A stretch of 39,732 nt of DNA from an uncultured Lachnospiraceae bacterium (GTDB taxonomy: Bacteria; Bacillota; Clostridia; Lachnospirales; Lachnospiraceae): the NCBI GenBank assembly GCA_947173945.1, contig CAMWGV010000024.1:1-39732 (forward strand), written 5' to 3'. A program made the translations under genes and the position numbers. Of the stretch, positions 17,720 to 25,750 are shown one piece after another (within the stretch, counting starts at the first letter, position 1; each line of letters opens with the position of its first letter). Below the pieces are notes generated by a model. The model did no database searches. It was given only the letters and a program-made list of their open reading frames with translations, and had not been told where the DNA came from.

Positions 17720-18490
17720 TTATAAATTTGCAAAATCCAAAAACAATAACCGCATTTTCTCCTCTGTTTCAAAAAATTCATTTTTATGGTCCGTCCCTGT
17801 GTACACCTGCTTTCCATCCCTATAGGCAATCAGTGTATTCATGGGCACATTTTCCCATACTTTATGATTGAGCGGTTTGGTAGATATTACAACGGTATCT
17901 CCATTTTTATATGTATATAAACTATTTTGATAATTTGTATGTACATACATCAATTCACCATCAAATAAAAGAAGATTCACCTTATTTTCCGGTGATATTT
18001 CACACATAATTGTATCTATTAATTCAAACCTCTCCTGCTCTGACAACTCTTTTTTCTTTTCCAGCTCTGAATTTATCCGACTTATAATGTATGACAAAAT
18101 TCTTTCACTATCCGTTTGCCCCTGCTGACTGTATGCAAAAGGATTGAGCAAATCACAGTCAAAAATTGTTCCATTATGTGCCAATGTCCATGTTCTGTTA
18201 CTGCAATCCCTCATTACAAAAGGATGCGTATTTTCATAATTAAGATTACCTCTCGTAGCAAGTCGTATATGTGCAATCATTTTATCCGCTTCCACTTTAA
18301 ATTGTAATCTTTGCTTCAGATAAGAACTTTTATGCGATGCTTCCGGTTGTTTTTCCAGAGATACTGCATTACCATAAAAAAACGCCATTCCCCATCCGTT
18401 TGGATGTTCTATGCCGTGTGAGAAAAATTCCCAAAGCAGTTCATTTAATTCAAGCTTACTGCTGGAGGTTACACCAAATAATTCACACAT
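17720..18490 (-). CDS. Class II glutamine amidotransferase-like hydrolase
   Basis: 256 residues, Ntn-hydrolase of the GATase_4/YafJ type. Cys2 after the initiator Met is the nucleophile (MCELFGV); further landmarks are NGWGMAF, IAHIRLATRG, THPF and LAHNGTI. No synthase domain is attached. Its ATG follows the gshA TAA without a gap and uses a ribosome site inside gshA. EgtC of ergothioneine synthesis belongs to this broad group and removes gamma-glutamyl from a gamma-Glu-Cys conjugate, so a gamma-glutamyl hydrolase role is plausible. That function is inference. Confidence 0.85.
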   Translation of the reverse strand: MCELFGVTSSSKLELNELLWEFFSHGIEHPNGWGMAFFYGNAVSLEKQPEASHKSSYLKQRLQFKVEADKMIAHIRLATRGNLNYENTHPFVMRDCSNRTWTLAHNGTIFDCDLLNPFAYSQQGQTDSERILSYIISRINSELEKKKELSEQERFELIDTIMCEISPENKVNLLLFDGELMYVHTNYQNSLYTYKNGDTVVISTKPLNHKVWENVPMNTLIAYRDGKQVYTGTDHKNEFFETEEKMRLLFLDFANL

Positions 18491-19759
18491 TTATCCTCCC
18501 TGCCTTTCCTTTACAAGCTCAAGCCCCTTTTTTACAAATCCGCTTCCGAATTGTTTTCTGATTTTCCACGCATACCGATTGTCTGCATCTATAAATTTTT
18601 CATATTCGAACTGGAGAATTTCATCAACATCGAATGAAAGTCCACTATAAAATTCTTTCATCATTTCAATTACTTTTAATGCTGCATGTGCTACAGAATA
18701 TGTTTCTCCATTCGGTGTCAATATGTTGACTGTCTTTAAATCATAGCGGGCTGCATTTTTAAAATTCTGCACTGCCTGAATCTGATCTTTCTCACTGAAT
18801 GGCTGCATTGGTGTCGATGCAAGCCAAGCCATTAAAAGCTGTGCAAAGACGACATCCCTTTCATCTACCCCGGCACTTACAAGAGGATTTAAATCGAACA
18901 TACGCAGCTCTATATGATTAATTCCTTTTCTGCATAGCGACTCTAAATTATTTTCTCCTTCCGGCTTCAACCGTATTGGATAATACAACTCTGATGCTGC
19001 CTTTAACAGCCCTATATCCACATACTTTCGTATACTGTCTGCATATGAAGAAATATTATTATAATCGAGAATAGGTGCAAACTCATTCCAATATCCCATT
19101 TCACCGCATCTGACAGATGCCATTCCCGTAAACACATCCTGATTGTAAATGCCTTTCTCTACAAATGAACTGTCTAGAATCGGGCTTGCTGCAGTCACCG
19201 CAACAAGCAGCCAGCCATATACAACCATTTTCTGTGCAATTTCCAGGTAAAACCGATTTTTGTACTCCTGATAATCTGTCTCCTCCTGTAGCTCGAAGTT
19301 GGTCCTTAGCAACTCCTCAGAAAACGAATAGTTGACATGAATGCCGGAAAAAGTCATTTTATACCGTCCATATTTGTCAGATAAATATTCCCTATATGCT
19401 GTTTTTGATACCTCTACTCCTTCAAAAACAGCAACCGGTATGTCACTTTCATTCTGAATATAAGGCGGATTGGAAAACAACCACAAATATTCTCTATCCG
19501 GCAGACTTTCTAACCTTTCATAGATACGCTTGTTGTGAAATTCCAATTCTTCAATTGCTTCTTTTGCGCTGGTATGTACTGATGTATTAATCTCCGTCTG
19601 GTTTTCACAAAAATCCTTTACAATATGCTCATCATCTGTAAACGGATGAGGCGAATGGGATAATGTGCCGTCTTGCAAAATCCTTAAGCTTTCCTTCTCC
19701 AACCCAAAATTTCCTTCTAAGATGCGTTTTTTTACAGCATCATTTTCAATGTTTAGCAT
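18491..19759 (-). CDS. gshA: Glutamate-cysteine ligase
   Basis: 422 residues. Joins glutamate and cysteine to gamma-glutamylcysteine with ATP. GLEKESLRI near 19-27 and CENQTEI at 51-57 are type I GshA signatures. It is shorter than E. coli GshA (about 518), and no gshB or GshF-type ATP-grasp domain is present in the window, so glutathione itself may not be the product. It lies 106 nt after the C-S lyase gene and is coupled to a class II amidotransferase. The gap ahead of it shows no terminator, so it is probably part of the transsulfuration operon. Confidence 0.92.
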   Translation of the reverse strand: MLNIENDAVKKRILEGNFGLEKESLRILQDGTLSHSPHPFTDDEHIVKDFCENQTEINTSVHTSAKEAIEELEFHNKRIYERLESLPDREYLWLFSNPPYIQNESDIPVAVFEGVEVSKTAYREYLSDKYGRYKMTFSGIHVNYSFSEELLRTNFELQEETDYQEYKNRFYLEIAQKMVVYGWLLVAVTAASPILDSSFVEKGIYNQDVFTGMASVRCGEMGYWNEFAPILDYNNISSYADSIRKYVDIGLLKAASELYYPIRLKPEGENNLESLCRKGINHIELRMFDLNPLVSAGVDERDVVFAQLLMAWLASTPMQPFSEKDQIQAVQNFKNAARYDLKTVNILTPNGETYSVAHAALKVIEMMKEFYSGLSFDVDEILQFEYEKFIDADNRYAWKIRKQFGSGFVKKGLELVKERQGG

Positions 19760-19865
19760 TGCATATATACCTCTATATTCTTCAAGCTTTTTTACTTAAA
19801 CCCAAAGCCATAACCAAAATTATCTAATCTTACCTACAATGTAACAAGTACAGTTGCCGCATCCG

Positions 19866-21053
19866 TTATATACTTTCCTCCAGTGCACACCGTATCCGGT
19901 TAAGAGCTTCCTCCAATATACTTCTCGGGCATGCAACATTGATTCTCTGAAAGCCCTTGCCACTGTCACCGAAAATCTTTCCGCTATCCAGCCACAGCTT
20001 TGCCTTATTGACAATGAGGTTTTCCAATTCGTCCACACTAAGTCCTGTCTGTCTGAAATCAAGCCATACCAGATAAGTTCCCTCATGGCCAATCATTGTT
20101 ACACCCTTAAGATTATTTTTTACATATTCTTTTGTAAATTCTATGTTTTCTTCAATATATTTGTGCACTGCACGATACCACTCATCACCCTTCGTGTAAG
20201 CAGCTTCACAGGCAACCAAGCCCATAACTCCCAACTGGCTTGTTCCTGCGGCATCTAATTCCCTACGGAACTTATGCTTTAATTCCTTATTAGGAATAAA
20301 TATATTGGACATCAACATGCCTGCAAGATTAAAGGTTTTGCTTGGTGATGTACAGGTAATGCTGATGTTTTCAAATTCTTTTTTCAGTCCTGCAAATACA
20401 ACATGCTTTCCCTTAAATACAAAATCCTGATGAATTTCATCACTTACCACAAGCACCTGATGCTTCACACAAATATCTCCAAGCTTTATCAGCTCCTCCT
20501 TCGTCCATACACGTCCAACCGGATTATGCGGATTACATAAGAAGAACAGCTTGATTTTCTCATTCACAATCTTTCTTTCAAAATCCTCAAAGTCAATGTG
20601 GTAACGGTTATCCTCACCGAGATATAGTGTATTGCTTACTACTCTCCTGTTATTATCTTCGATTACCTCCGAAAACGGATAGTACACAGGAAGTTGTAAC
20701 AACACTCCATCTCCCGGATTTGTATATGCCTTTACCGCCATTGCGAGAGCAAACACAATTCCCGGTGTTTTTACCAGCCATGTTTCCTTAGGCTCCCAGT
20801 CATGGTAACGAACCATCCAATCCCTTACAATCTCAAAGTAAGGCGATTGCACCTCACTATATCCGAAGATACCTTCCTTTACCCGTTCCACCAATGCATC
20901 CTCAATGTAAGATGATGTTTTAAAATCCATGTCTGCAACCCAAAGTGGCAATACATCCTCAGGCATTCCCCTACGCTTTGCAAAATCATATTTCAGGCAT
21001 CTAGTATTTTTTCTGTCTATTACTGTGTCAAAGTCAAGATTTCTTTCAGGCAT
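19866..21053 (-). CDS. MalY/PatB-type PLP C-S lyase
   Basis: 395 residues, class I/II aminotransferase fold. PLP Lys239 is in SPSKTFNLAG; PLP contacts include NPHNPVGR and SDEIHQDF; N-terminal LPLWVADMDF is typical of MalY/PatB cystathionine beta-lyases. These cleave cystathionine or S-substituted cysteines to pyruvate, ammonia and a thiol. It is encoded 49 nt after the transsulfuration enzyme. Exact substrate (cystathionine or a Cys S-conjugate) cannot be decided from sequence. Confidence 0.92.
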   Translation of the reverse strand: MPERNLDFDTVIDRKNTRCLKYDFAKRRGMPEDVLPLWVADMDFKTSSYIEDALVERVKEGIFGYSEVQSPYFEIVRDWMVRYHDWEPKETWLVKTPGIVFALAMAVKAYTNPGDGVLLQLPVYYPFSEVIEDNNRRVVSNTLYLGEDNRYHIDFEDFERKIVNEKIKLFFLCNPHNPVGRVWTKEELIKLGDICVKHQVLVVSDEIHQDFVFKGKHVVFAGLKKEFENISITCTSPSKTFNLAGMLMSNIFIPNKELKHKFRRELDAAGTSQLGVMGLVACEAAYTKGDEWYRAVHKYIEENIEFTKEYVKNNLKGVTMIGHEGTYLVWLDFRQTGLSVDELENLIVNKAKLWLDSGKIFGDSGKGFQRINVACPRSILEEALNRIRCALEESI

Positions 21054-21102
21054 TTCCTATCATCTCCTTTTGTTGTCACGATTATAATACTTATCATATT
21101 TC

Positions 21103-22263
21103 TTATTGACCCGTTTCTATCTCCCGAAATATAGTTTCCAGCTCTGTAATTAAGTCTTCCACATCCTCAATTCCTACGGAAAGCCTAAGCGTCTCATCTG
21201 TGATCCCATTGCTCTCTCGAATTTCTCTTGGAACATCAGCATGTGTTTGTGAAGTAGGATACGTTATGAGTGTTTCCACGCCTCCTAAGCTTTCTGCAAA
21301 TTTTATCAGCCTTACCTTTTCTAAAATGGCAAGTGCAAATTCCTTACTTTGAAGCTGAAAGGTAAGCATTGCACCAAAGCCTCTTGCCTGCCGTTTCATA
21401 ATTTCATGTCCCGGATGTTCCGGCAGTCCCGGATAAATCACTTTTGTTACCAGCCTTTGCTGTTTCAACCACTTAGCAATTTCCAGAGCATTTTTCTGTG
21501 CCCTCTCCATTCGGATTCCCAAGGTTTTGATTCCTCTGAGAACCAACCAGCTATCAAAAGGAGCAAGCCCTGCACCTGTGGTTTTGATTAAGAACCGAAG
21601 CTTCTCCCGAATATCTTCCCGATTCGTAACAAGAAATCCCGCCAATGTATCATTATGTCCACCCAGATACTTTGTTCCGCTATGTACTACAATATCCGCT
21701 CCCAAATCCAAAGGATTTTGATAGTATGGGGATAAAAATGTATTGTCAACAATTAGCAATAGATTATACTTTTGCGCAATTTTTGCAACAGCATCAATAT
21801 CCGTCACATTCATCATAGGGTTTGTAGGCGTCTCTATATAAATCGCTTTTGTATTTTCATTGATATAACGTTCTACATTCTCCCTATAACAGTCAATGCT
21901 TGAAAAAGTAATACCATTTTTCTCAGATATATTACGAAACAGTCTTATACTTCCACCATATAAATCTGCATCTGCAATTATGTGGTCTCCCGGTGCAAAC
22001 AGCTCCATCAAAAGAGTAATTGCCGCCATTCCGGAGGATAATGCAAACGCGTCAATTCCGTTTTCCAGCGATGCCAGCACCCGTTCCAAATGTGCTCTTG
22101 TGGGGTTTTGTAACCTGCTATAATCATAACCTGTACTCTGTCCTACTCCGGGATGGGCATAGGTTGCCGTCTGATAAATCGGATAACTGATTGCCCCAAA
22201 GTGTTCACCTGATGTCTCTTCGTTTTCAATATGTAAACATTTTGTATTAATTCCAATTTCCAT
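21103..22263 (-). CDS. Cys/Met-metabolism PLP enzyme (cystathionine gamma-lyase/synthase family)
   Basis: 386 residues. Y48 and R50 in YDYSRLQNPTR contact PLP phosphate of the partner subunit, ETPTNP is present, and PLP Lys198 is in SGTKYLGGHND. This family contains cystathionine gamma-synthase, gamma-lyase (MccB) and beta-lyase (MetC), which sequence motifs alone do not separate. The setting beside cysK, gshA and a PatB-type lyase favours a reverse-transsulfuration or thiol-recycling role. First gene of the operon, with a 17-bp palindrome just upstream. Confidence 0.92.
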   Translation of the reverse strand: MEIGINTKCLHIENEETSGEHFGAISYPIYQTATYAHPGVGQSTGYDYSRLQNPTRAHLERVLASLENGIDAFALSSGMAAITLLMELFAPGDHIIADADLYGGSIRLFRNISEKNGITFSSIDCYRENVERYINENTKAIYIETPTNPMMNVTDIDAVAKIAQKYNLLLIVDNTFLSPYYQNPLDLGADIVVHSGTKYLGGHNDTLAGFLVTNREDIREKLRFLIKTTGAGLAPFDSWLVLRGIKTLGIRMERAQKNALEIAKWLKQQRLVTKVIYPGLPEHPGHEIMKRQARGFGAMLTFQLQSKEFALAILEKVRLIKFAESLGGVETLITYPTSQTHADVPREIRESNGITDETLRLSVGIEDVEDLITELETIFREIETGQ

Positions 22264-22281
22264 TTTGCCACTTCCTATCTT

Positions 22282-22330
22282 CCTATTATTTTAATAGGTT
22301 TATAATGGAAATAATAACACTAATCTGCAA
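22282..22330 (-). promoter_or_regulatory. Control region of the transsulfuration operon with perfect 17-bp palindrome
   Basis: CCTATTA-TTT-TAATAGG (22282-22298) is a perfect palindrome 19 bp before the start codon. A tentative promoter, TTGCAG (22325-22330) and CATTAT (22302-22307) 17 bp apart, would place it at or just after the transcription start. The palindrome is certain; the promoter assignment is weak. Confidence 0.65.
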
Positions 22331-22395
22331 ACTTTACTAATTCCTATTTTCTTTATTCTGTAATAGCTTTTGTCTATAAGAATGTCAGCTTTCTT

Positions 22396-22971
22396 TTATT
22401 TCATTTGAAATGTAACCTGCACATCACCTCTGCCAAGCACTTCTGCAAGCCCATCCGTATTATCAACATATCCGATAGGAGTGTAGCTGTAACTCGTAGA
22501 AAAGCTATCATAAAACAATACCAGACAATTGTTACCGTACAGCATCAAATCACCTGTTTTAATCCCAGATGGTATGCTGGAATTGGTCGGCAGAGTTTCC
22601 GACAGATAATAATATTTTTCATTACCATTCAGTTCACTCATATTTAATGTCAATGGAAGCTGTTCTCTTAAAGCCGTTGCAGCTTCGTTATCATATAAGG
22701 TTGCCGAAAAAGTTTGATCTCCCACTACAATTTCAATATTCATACTATTATTTTCCTCCTCAATTGATGTTTGTTCCGTCGCAGATTCCGATATAGGTTG
22801 CGTTGCAGACGTTTCTTCTGTATTGTTATTTGATTCATCCGTATTTTGTGATGATGTTATTGATTCGGTTGAAGAACTGCCAGATACCTGCTTCTCCGAT
22901 TTTTGTCTGCCACAGGCAGAAACAGAACATGTCAGTACAAGTGCACCTATTACAAATAATAATTTTTTCAT
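22396..22971 (-). CDS. Lipoprotein with cyclophilin-like domain
   Basis: 191 residues. Signal peptide with lipobox VSAC and Cys20, then a Ser/Thr/Glu-rich linker (about 27-75), then a compact domain (77-191) containing IEIVVGDQTFSATLYDN, LPLTLNMSELNG and GDLMLYGNN. This matches the pattern of the cyclophilin-like fold family (TM1367 type) found in secreted lipoproteins. Partner is unknown. It starts 16 nt after the LysR gene with AAAGGAG ahead of ATG, so both share a transcript. Confidence 0.82.
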   Translation of the reverse strand: MKKLLFVIGALVLTCSVSACGRQKSEKQVSGSSSTESITSSQNTDESNNNTEETSATQPISESATEQTSIEEENNSMNIEIVVGDQTFSATLYDNEAATALREQLPLTLNMSELNGNEKYYYLSETLPTNSSIPSGIKTGDLMLYGNNCLVLFYDSFSTSYSYTPIGYVDNTDGLAEVLGRGDVQVTFQMK

Positions 22972-22987
22972 TGTGATTTTCTCCTTT

Positions 22988-23899
22988 TCACACCATCGCC
23001 TTATCCTTGAATTTAGTAAGCTCCGACAGATAGCACGCTCCTATTTCACTAATTTTACTATCTTGTCGTGTAATATATCCAATCGTCATTTTTTCATCGG
23101 AATGCAGTTTTATTGCTACATATTCTGAACCATTCAATTCTTCGCATAAAATTCCCGAACAAATCGTATACCCGTTAATTCCAACCATAAGATTCAGTAA
23201 CGTGGCACGGTCACTTGCTTTTATCAGCTTTTTATATGGAACTGTACTTAAAACTTCCTCCGCAAAGTAAAAAGAGTTATGTTCTCCCTGGGCAAATGAT
23301 AAGCACGGATATTCCATAAGGGCATCCAACTCAATTTCAGTATTTTGGGCTAACGGATGTTCCTTCCACATATATACATAAAGTCCACAATCAAACAACG
23401 GATGAAATTCCAAGGAATAATCTGACAGCAGCTTTTGTAAAACATTCCGATTAAATTCATTCATATATAAAATTCCCAACTCGGACCTGTGGTTCTTTAC
23501 ATTCTCAATTAATGCATATGTGGTATCCTCATACACTTCAAATTCAAACTCGTCCATTCCAAAGTGCTTTATTGTCTCAATAAATGCCTTTACGGCAAAT
23601 GTGTAATGCTGCATGGAAACACTGAATTTTTTCTTATTTTGCTTCCCACCCACATATTTGGTCTCCAGCAAATCGTACTGCTCTAACACCTGTCGGGCAT
23701 ATCCTATAAACTCCTCCCCTTCTGTCGTCAAGGAAATTCCTGTTTTCGATTTTGAAAATATTTGTAAATTTATTTCTTTCTCAAGACTATTAATAGCATT
23801 TGAAAGACTTGGCTGGGAAATGAACAGCTTTTTAGAAGCATCATTAAAGGAATTTTCGCCTGCCGCGCACACTGCATATTTTAACTGCATTAATGTCAT
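22988..23899 (-). CDS. LysR-type transcriptional regulator
   Basis: 303 residues. N-terminal helix-turn-helix (about 3-62: LMQLKYAVCAAGENSFNDAS, ISQPSLSNAINSLE) and a periplasmic-binding-like effector domain (about 90-295). The sulfur setting makes it a candidate regulator of cysteine or thiol genes (CysB/CysL/YtlI-like roles exist in this family), but no ligand can be read off. ATG is preceded by AAGGAG. Its promoter -35 box is inside a 17-bp CCTAT-N7-ATAGG palindrome. Confidence 0.88.
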   Translation of the reverse strand: MTLMQLKYAVCAAGENSFNDASKKLFISQPSLSNAINSLEKEINLQIFSKSKTGISLTTEGEEFIGYARQVLEQYDLLETKYVGGKQNKKKFSVSMQHYTFAVKAFIETIKHFGMDEFEFEVYEDTTYALIENVKNHRSELGILYMNEFNRNVLQKLLSDYSLEFHPLFDCGLYVYMWKEHPLAQNTEIELDALMEYPCLSFAQGEHNSFYFAEEVLSTVPYKKLIKASDRATLLNLMVGINGYTICSGILCEELNGSEYVAIKLHSDEKMTIGYITRQDSKISEIGACYLSELTKFKDKAMV

Positions 23900-23967
23900 T
23901 TTTACGTCTCCTTATTTTGATTTATTCATAGATGAATTGTTTCTGCCTTATTAAATACACAAACCGA

Positions 23968-24000
23968 ATTTTATCATTTATACCCTATATGGTCAATAGG
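23968..24000 (-). promoter_or_regulatory. LysR gene promoter overlapped by Rrf2-type box
   Basis: TTGACC (23991-23996), 17-bp spacer, TAAAAT (23968-23973) on the minus strand. The palindromic box CCTATATGGTCAATAGG (23984-24000) covers the -35 element, so a bound repressor should block it. The box also lies just upstream of the divergent rrf2 promoter. Confidence 0.75.
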
Positions 24001-24011
24001 TTTTATTGGTA

Positions 24012-24040
24012 TTGTCTTTTTCATATTTCTTTGATATACT
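24012..24040 (+). promoter_or_regulatory. Promoter of the second Rrf2 regulator
   Basis: TTGTCT (24012-24017), 17-bp spacer, TATACT (24035-24040). The 17-bp box at 23984-24000 ends 12 bp upstream, so one bound protein could control both divergent promoters. Confidence 0.6.
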
Positions 24041-24064
24041 GATTATAGTAAACAAATATATAAA

Positions 24065-24103
24065 AGTCATTTAAGCTTACTCTATTTATAAGCCCAAATG
24101 ACT
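24065..24103 (+). promoter_or_regulatory. Hairpin in the rrf2 5' leader
   Basis: AGTCATTT (24065-24072) pairs with AAATGACT (24096-24103), and inside it GCTTA (24075-24079) with TAAGC (24089-24093), leaving a 9-nt loop. No U run follows, so it is not a simple terminator; it may affect stability or translation of the mRNA. Confidence 0.5.
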
Positions 24104-24135
24104 CTAATAAAAGACAAATTTTTATGAGGTGACAC

Positions 24136-24531
24136 ATGATTTCAACAAAAGGCAGATATGCTCTACGTTTAATGATAGATTTGGCAGTGAACGAATCAGA
24201 AAACTATATTCCTTTAAAGGATATATCAAACAGACAGAAAATTTCCGAAAAATACATGGAAATCATTATAAAAGACTTAGTGAAAAACAAGCTGATAAAA
24301 GGACTTCGCGGAAAAGGAGGCGGCTATAAGCTGACACGCATCCCTTCTGATTACACCGTCGGTGAAATTTTAGAAGCCGCAGGTGAACAGCTTGCTCCGG
24401 TTGCATGTCTGCTTCCAGACGCAGAACCATGTAATCTTAAAAACAACTGTCCTACTGTAGCTATGTGGGAAAAATATAATACTATAACCCATGATTATTT
24501 TTATGGAATCACTCTGGCTGATTTAACCTAA
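24136..24531 (+). CDS. Rrf2-family regulator, CymR/IscR-like
   Basis: 131 residues. Winged helix at 1-68 (ISTKGRYALRLMIDLA, ISEKYMEIII, RGKGGGYKLTR) followed by Cys91, Cys99 and Cys105, which could hold an Fe-S cluster or sense thiols. Gene divergent from LysR across a shared 17-bp palindrome. Together with the boxes at cysK, metNIQ and the transsulfuration operon, it is my first candidate for the CymR-like cysteine regulator of this island. GAGGTG precedes the ATG. Confidence 0.88.
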   Translation: MISTKGRYALRLMIDLAVNESENYIPLKDISNRQKISEKYMEIIIKDLVKNKLIKGLRGKGGGYKLTRIPSDYTVGEILEAAGEQLAPVACLLPDAEPCNLKNNCPTVAMWEKYNTITHDYFYGITLADLT

Positions 24532-24538
24532 TCTTTTG

Positions 24539-24568
24539 TTTGCCTAAACTGGCAAAATCCATTATAAT
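24539..24568 (+). promoter_or_regulatory. Promoter of the HD-GYP gene with operator-like palindrome
   Basis: TTGCCT (24540-24545), 17-bp spacer, perfect TATAAT (24563-24568). The palindrome TTTGCC-TAAACT-GGCAAA (24539-24556) covers the -35 box; it could be an operator or a short hairpin ending the rrf2 message. Confidence 0.65.
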
Positions 24569-24611
24569 GAAAACCTGACACAAAATAACCAAAATGTGGG
24601 AGGAAAAGATA

Positions 24612-25715
24612 TTGATTAAACGCTATTTTGTCCGGTGCCGGGATTTAGAGGCAGGTATGCGTATTGACCAGGCAATCAAGGACCGCTTGGACCGCGTGCT
24701 TATTGCAAAATATACGATTTTAGATGATTACCAGATTAATGCCCTGAATAAAATGGGACTGGCAGGTGTATATATCTCGGAGGGTGAAGAAGACGAGCTT
24801 CCAAAAGAGCCTGAAAAACCATTGTCCAAAATGGCACGCTACAATGTTGAAAAATACCGTACCGATGATCCTACAAAGGTTGCACTAAAGGAAAGTGTAA
24901 AAAAACGCGTTTCTGAAGGAATACAATATCTTTACAATAATACTTCCTCCAATGATTTCTCACAAGCATCAAACCGTATTACTTCCGACCTGCTCAAAGC
25001 AATTACAGAGAACGACGCAATTGCCGTGGATATCAATTCTTTAAAAACAAGTGATGAATATACGTTTAAACACAGCGTTGATGTTGCAACAATGTCTATG
25101 ATTATTGCCAAAAGAGCCGGAATGAAGCGCGATGATATCTACAATGTGGGGATTGCGGGACTGCTTCATGATATGGGGAAATCCAAAATTCCATTAAATA
25201 TATTAAATAAACCAGCCAAGCTTGATGACGAGGAATTTGAGGTTATGAAATCCCATCCTATCCTGGGCTACAATATTCTCAAAGAGAAGGAAGATTTCAA
25301 TCCCGCCATATCTCTTGCTGTCCTGCAGCACCATGAAAAAATGAACGGAAAGGGATATCCACTTGGTGTATCATCTGACAAAATTATTAACTATGCAAAA
25401 ATATTGTCCGTTACAGATGTTTACGATGCCCTCGTTACAGAACGCCCTTACAAGAAGGCGTTTACACAACGCACTGCAGTTGAAATGATTATGTCCATGA
25501 CAGAGGAACTGGATTTATTTTCCATGCAAAGCTTTCTTCAAAGTGTTATCCTCTATCCTGTTGACTCCATTGTTTCCCTCAGTAACGGTGAGGAGGCAAA
25601 GGTTGTTGAAAACCATCCTGATTTCGTACTCAGACCAACTGTTGTGGGAATAGAAACAGGAAATGTCTATAATCTTTCTGAAGACATTTCCTGCGCAAGT
25701 ATTATCATATTATAA
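24612..25715 (+). CDS. HD-GYP domain phosphodiesterase
   Basis: 367 residues, probably a cyclic-di-GMP (or related) phosphodiesterase. An N-terminal region of about 130 residues without clear homology is followed by the HD-GYP domain (about 150-320): HD at His186-Asp187 in LLHDMGK, HHEKMNGKGYP at 240-250, and SVTDVYDALVTERPY after it. No membrane segment, so it is cytosolic. A frame from ATG 24594 exists, but it lacks a ribosome site. GGGAGGA (24598-24604) is 7 nt before TTG 24612, which I take as the start. Confidence 0.9.
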   Translation: MIKRYFVRCRDLEAGMRIDQAIKDRLDRVLIAKYTILDDYQINALNKMGLAGVYISEGEEDELPKEPEKPLSKMARYNVEKYRTDDPTKVALKESVKKRVSEGIQYLYNNTSSNDFSQASNRITSDLLKAITENDAIAVDINSLKTSDEYTFKHSVDVATMSMIIAKRAGMKRDDIYNVGIAGLLHDMGKSKIPLNILNKPAKLDDEEFEVMKSHPILGYNILKEKEDFNPAISLAVLQHHEKMNGKGYPLGVSSDKIINYAKILSVTDVYDALVTERPYKKAFTQRTAVEMIMSMTEELDLFSMQSFLQSVILYPVDSIVSLSNGEEAKVVENHPDFVLRPTVVGIETGNVYNLSEDISCASIIIL

Positions 25716-25750
25716 AGATACGTTTTTATTATTTTAAATATATTTGTGTT

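Noticed and set aside
19815-19880. A Cys-rich frame (NGCGNCTCYIVGKIR) at the end of the C-S lyase gene, just before gshA, as another Cys leader peptide.
   Set aside because: No start codon with a fitting ribosome site, and no terminator or competing stems before gshA. It is the shadow frame of the lyase 3' end.
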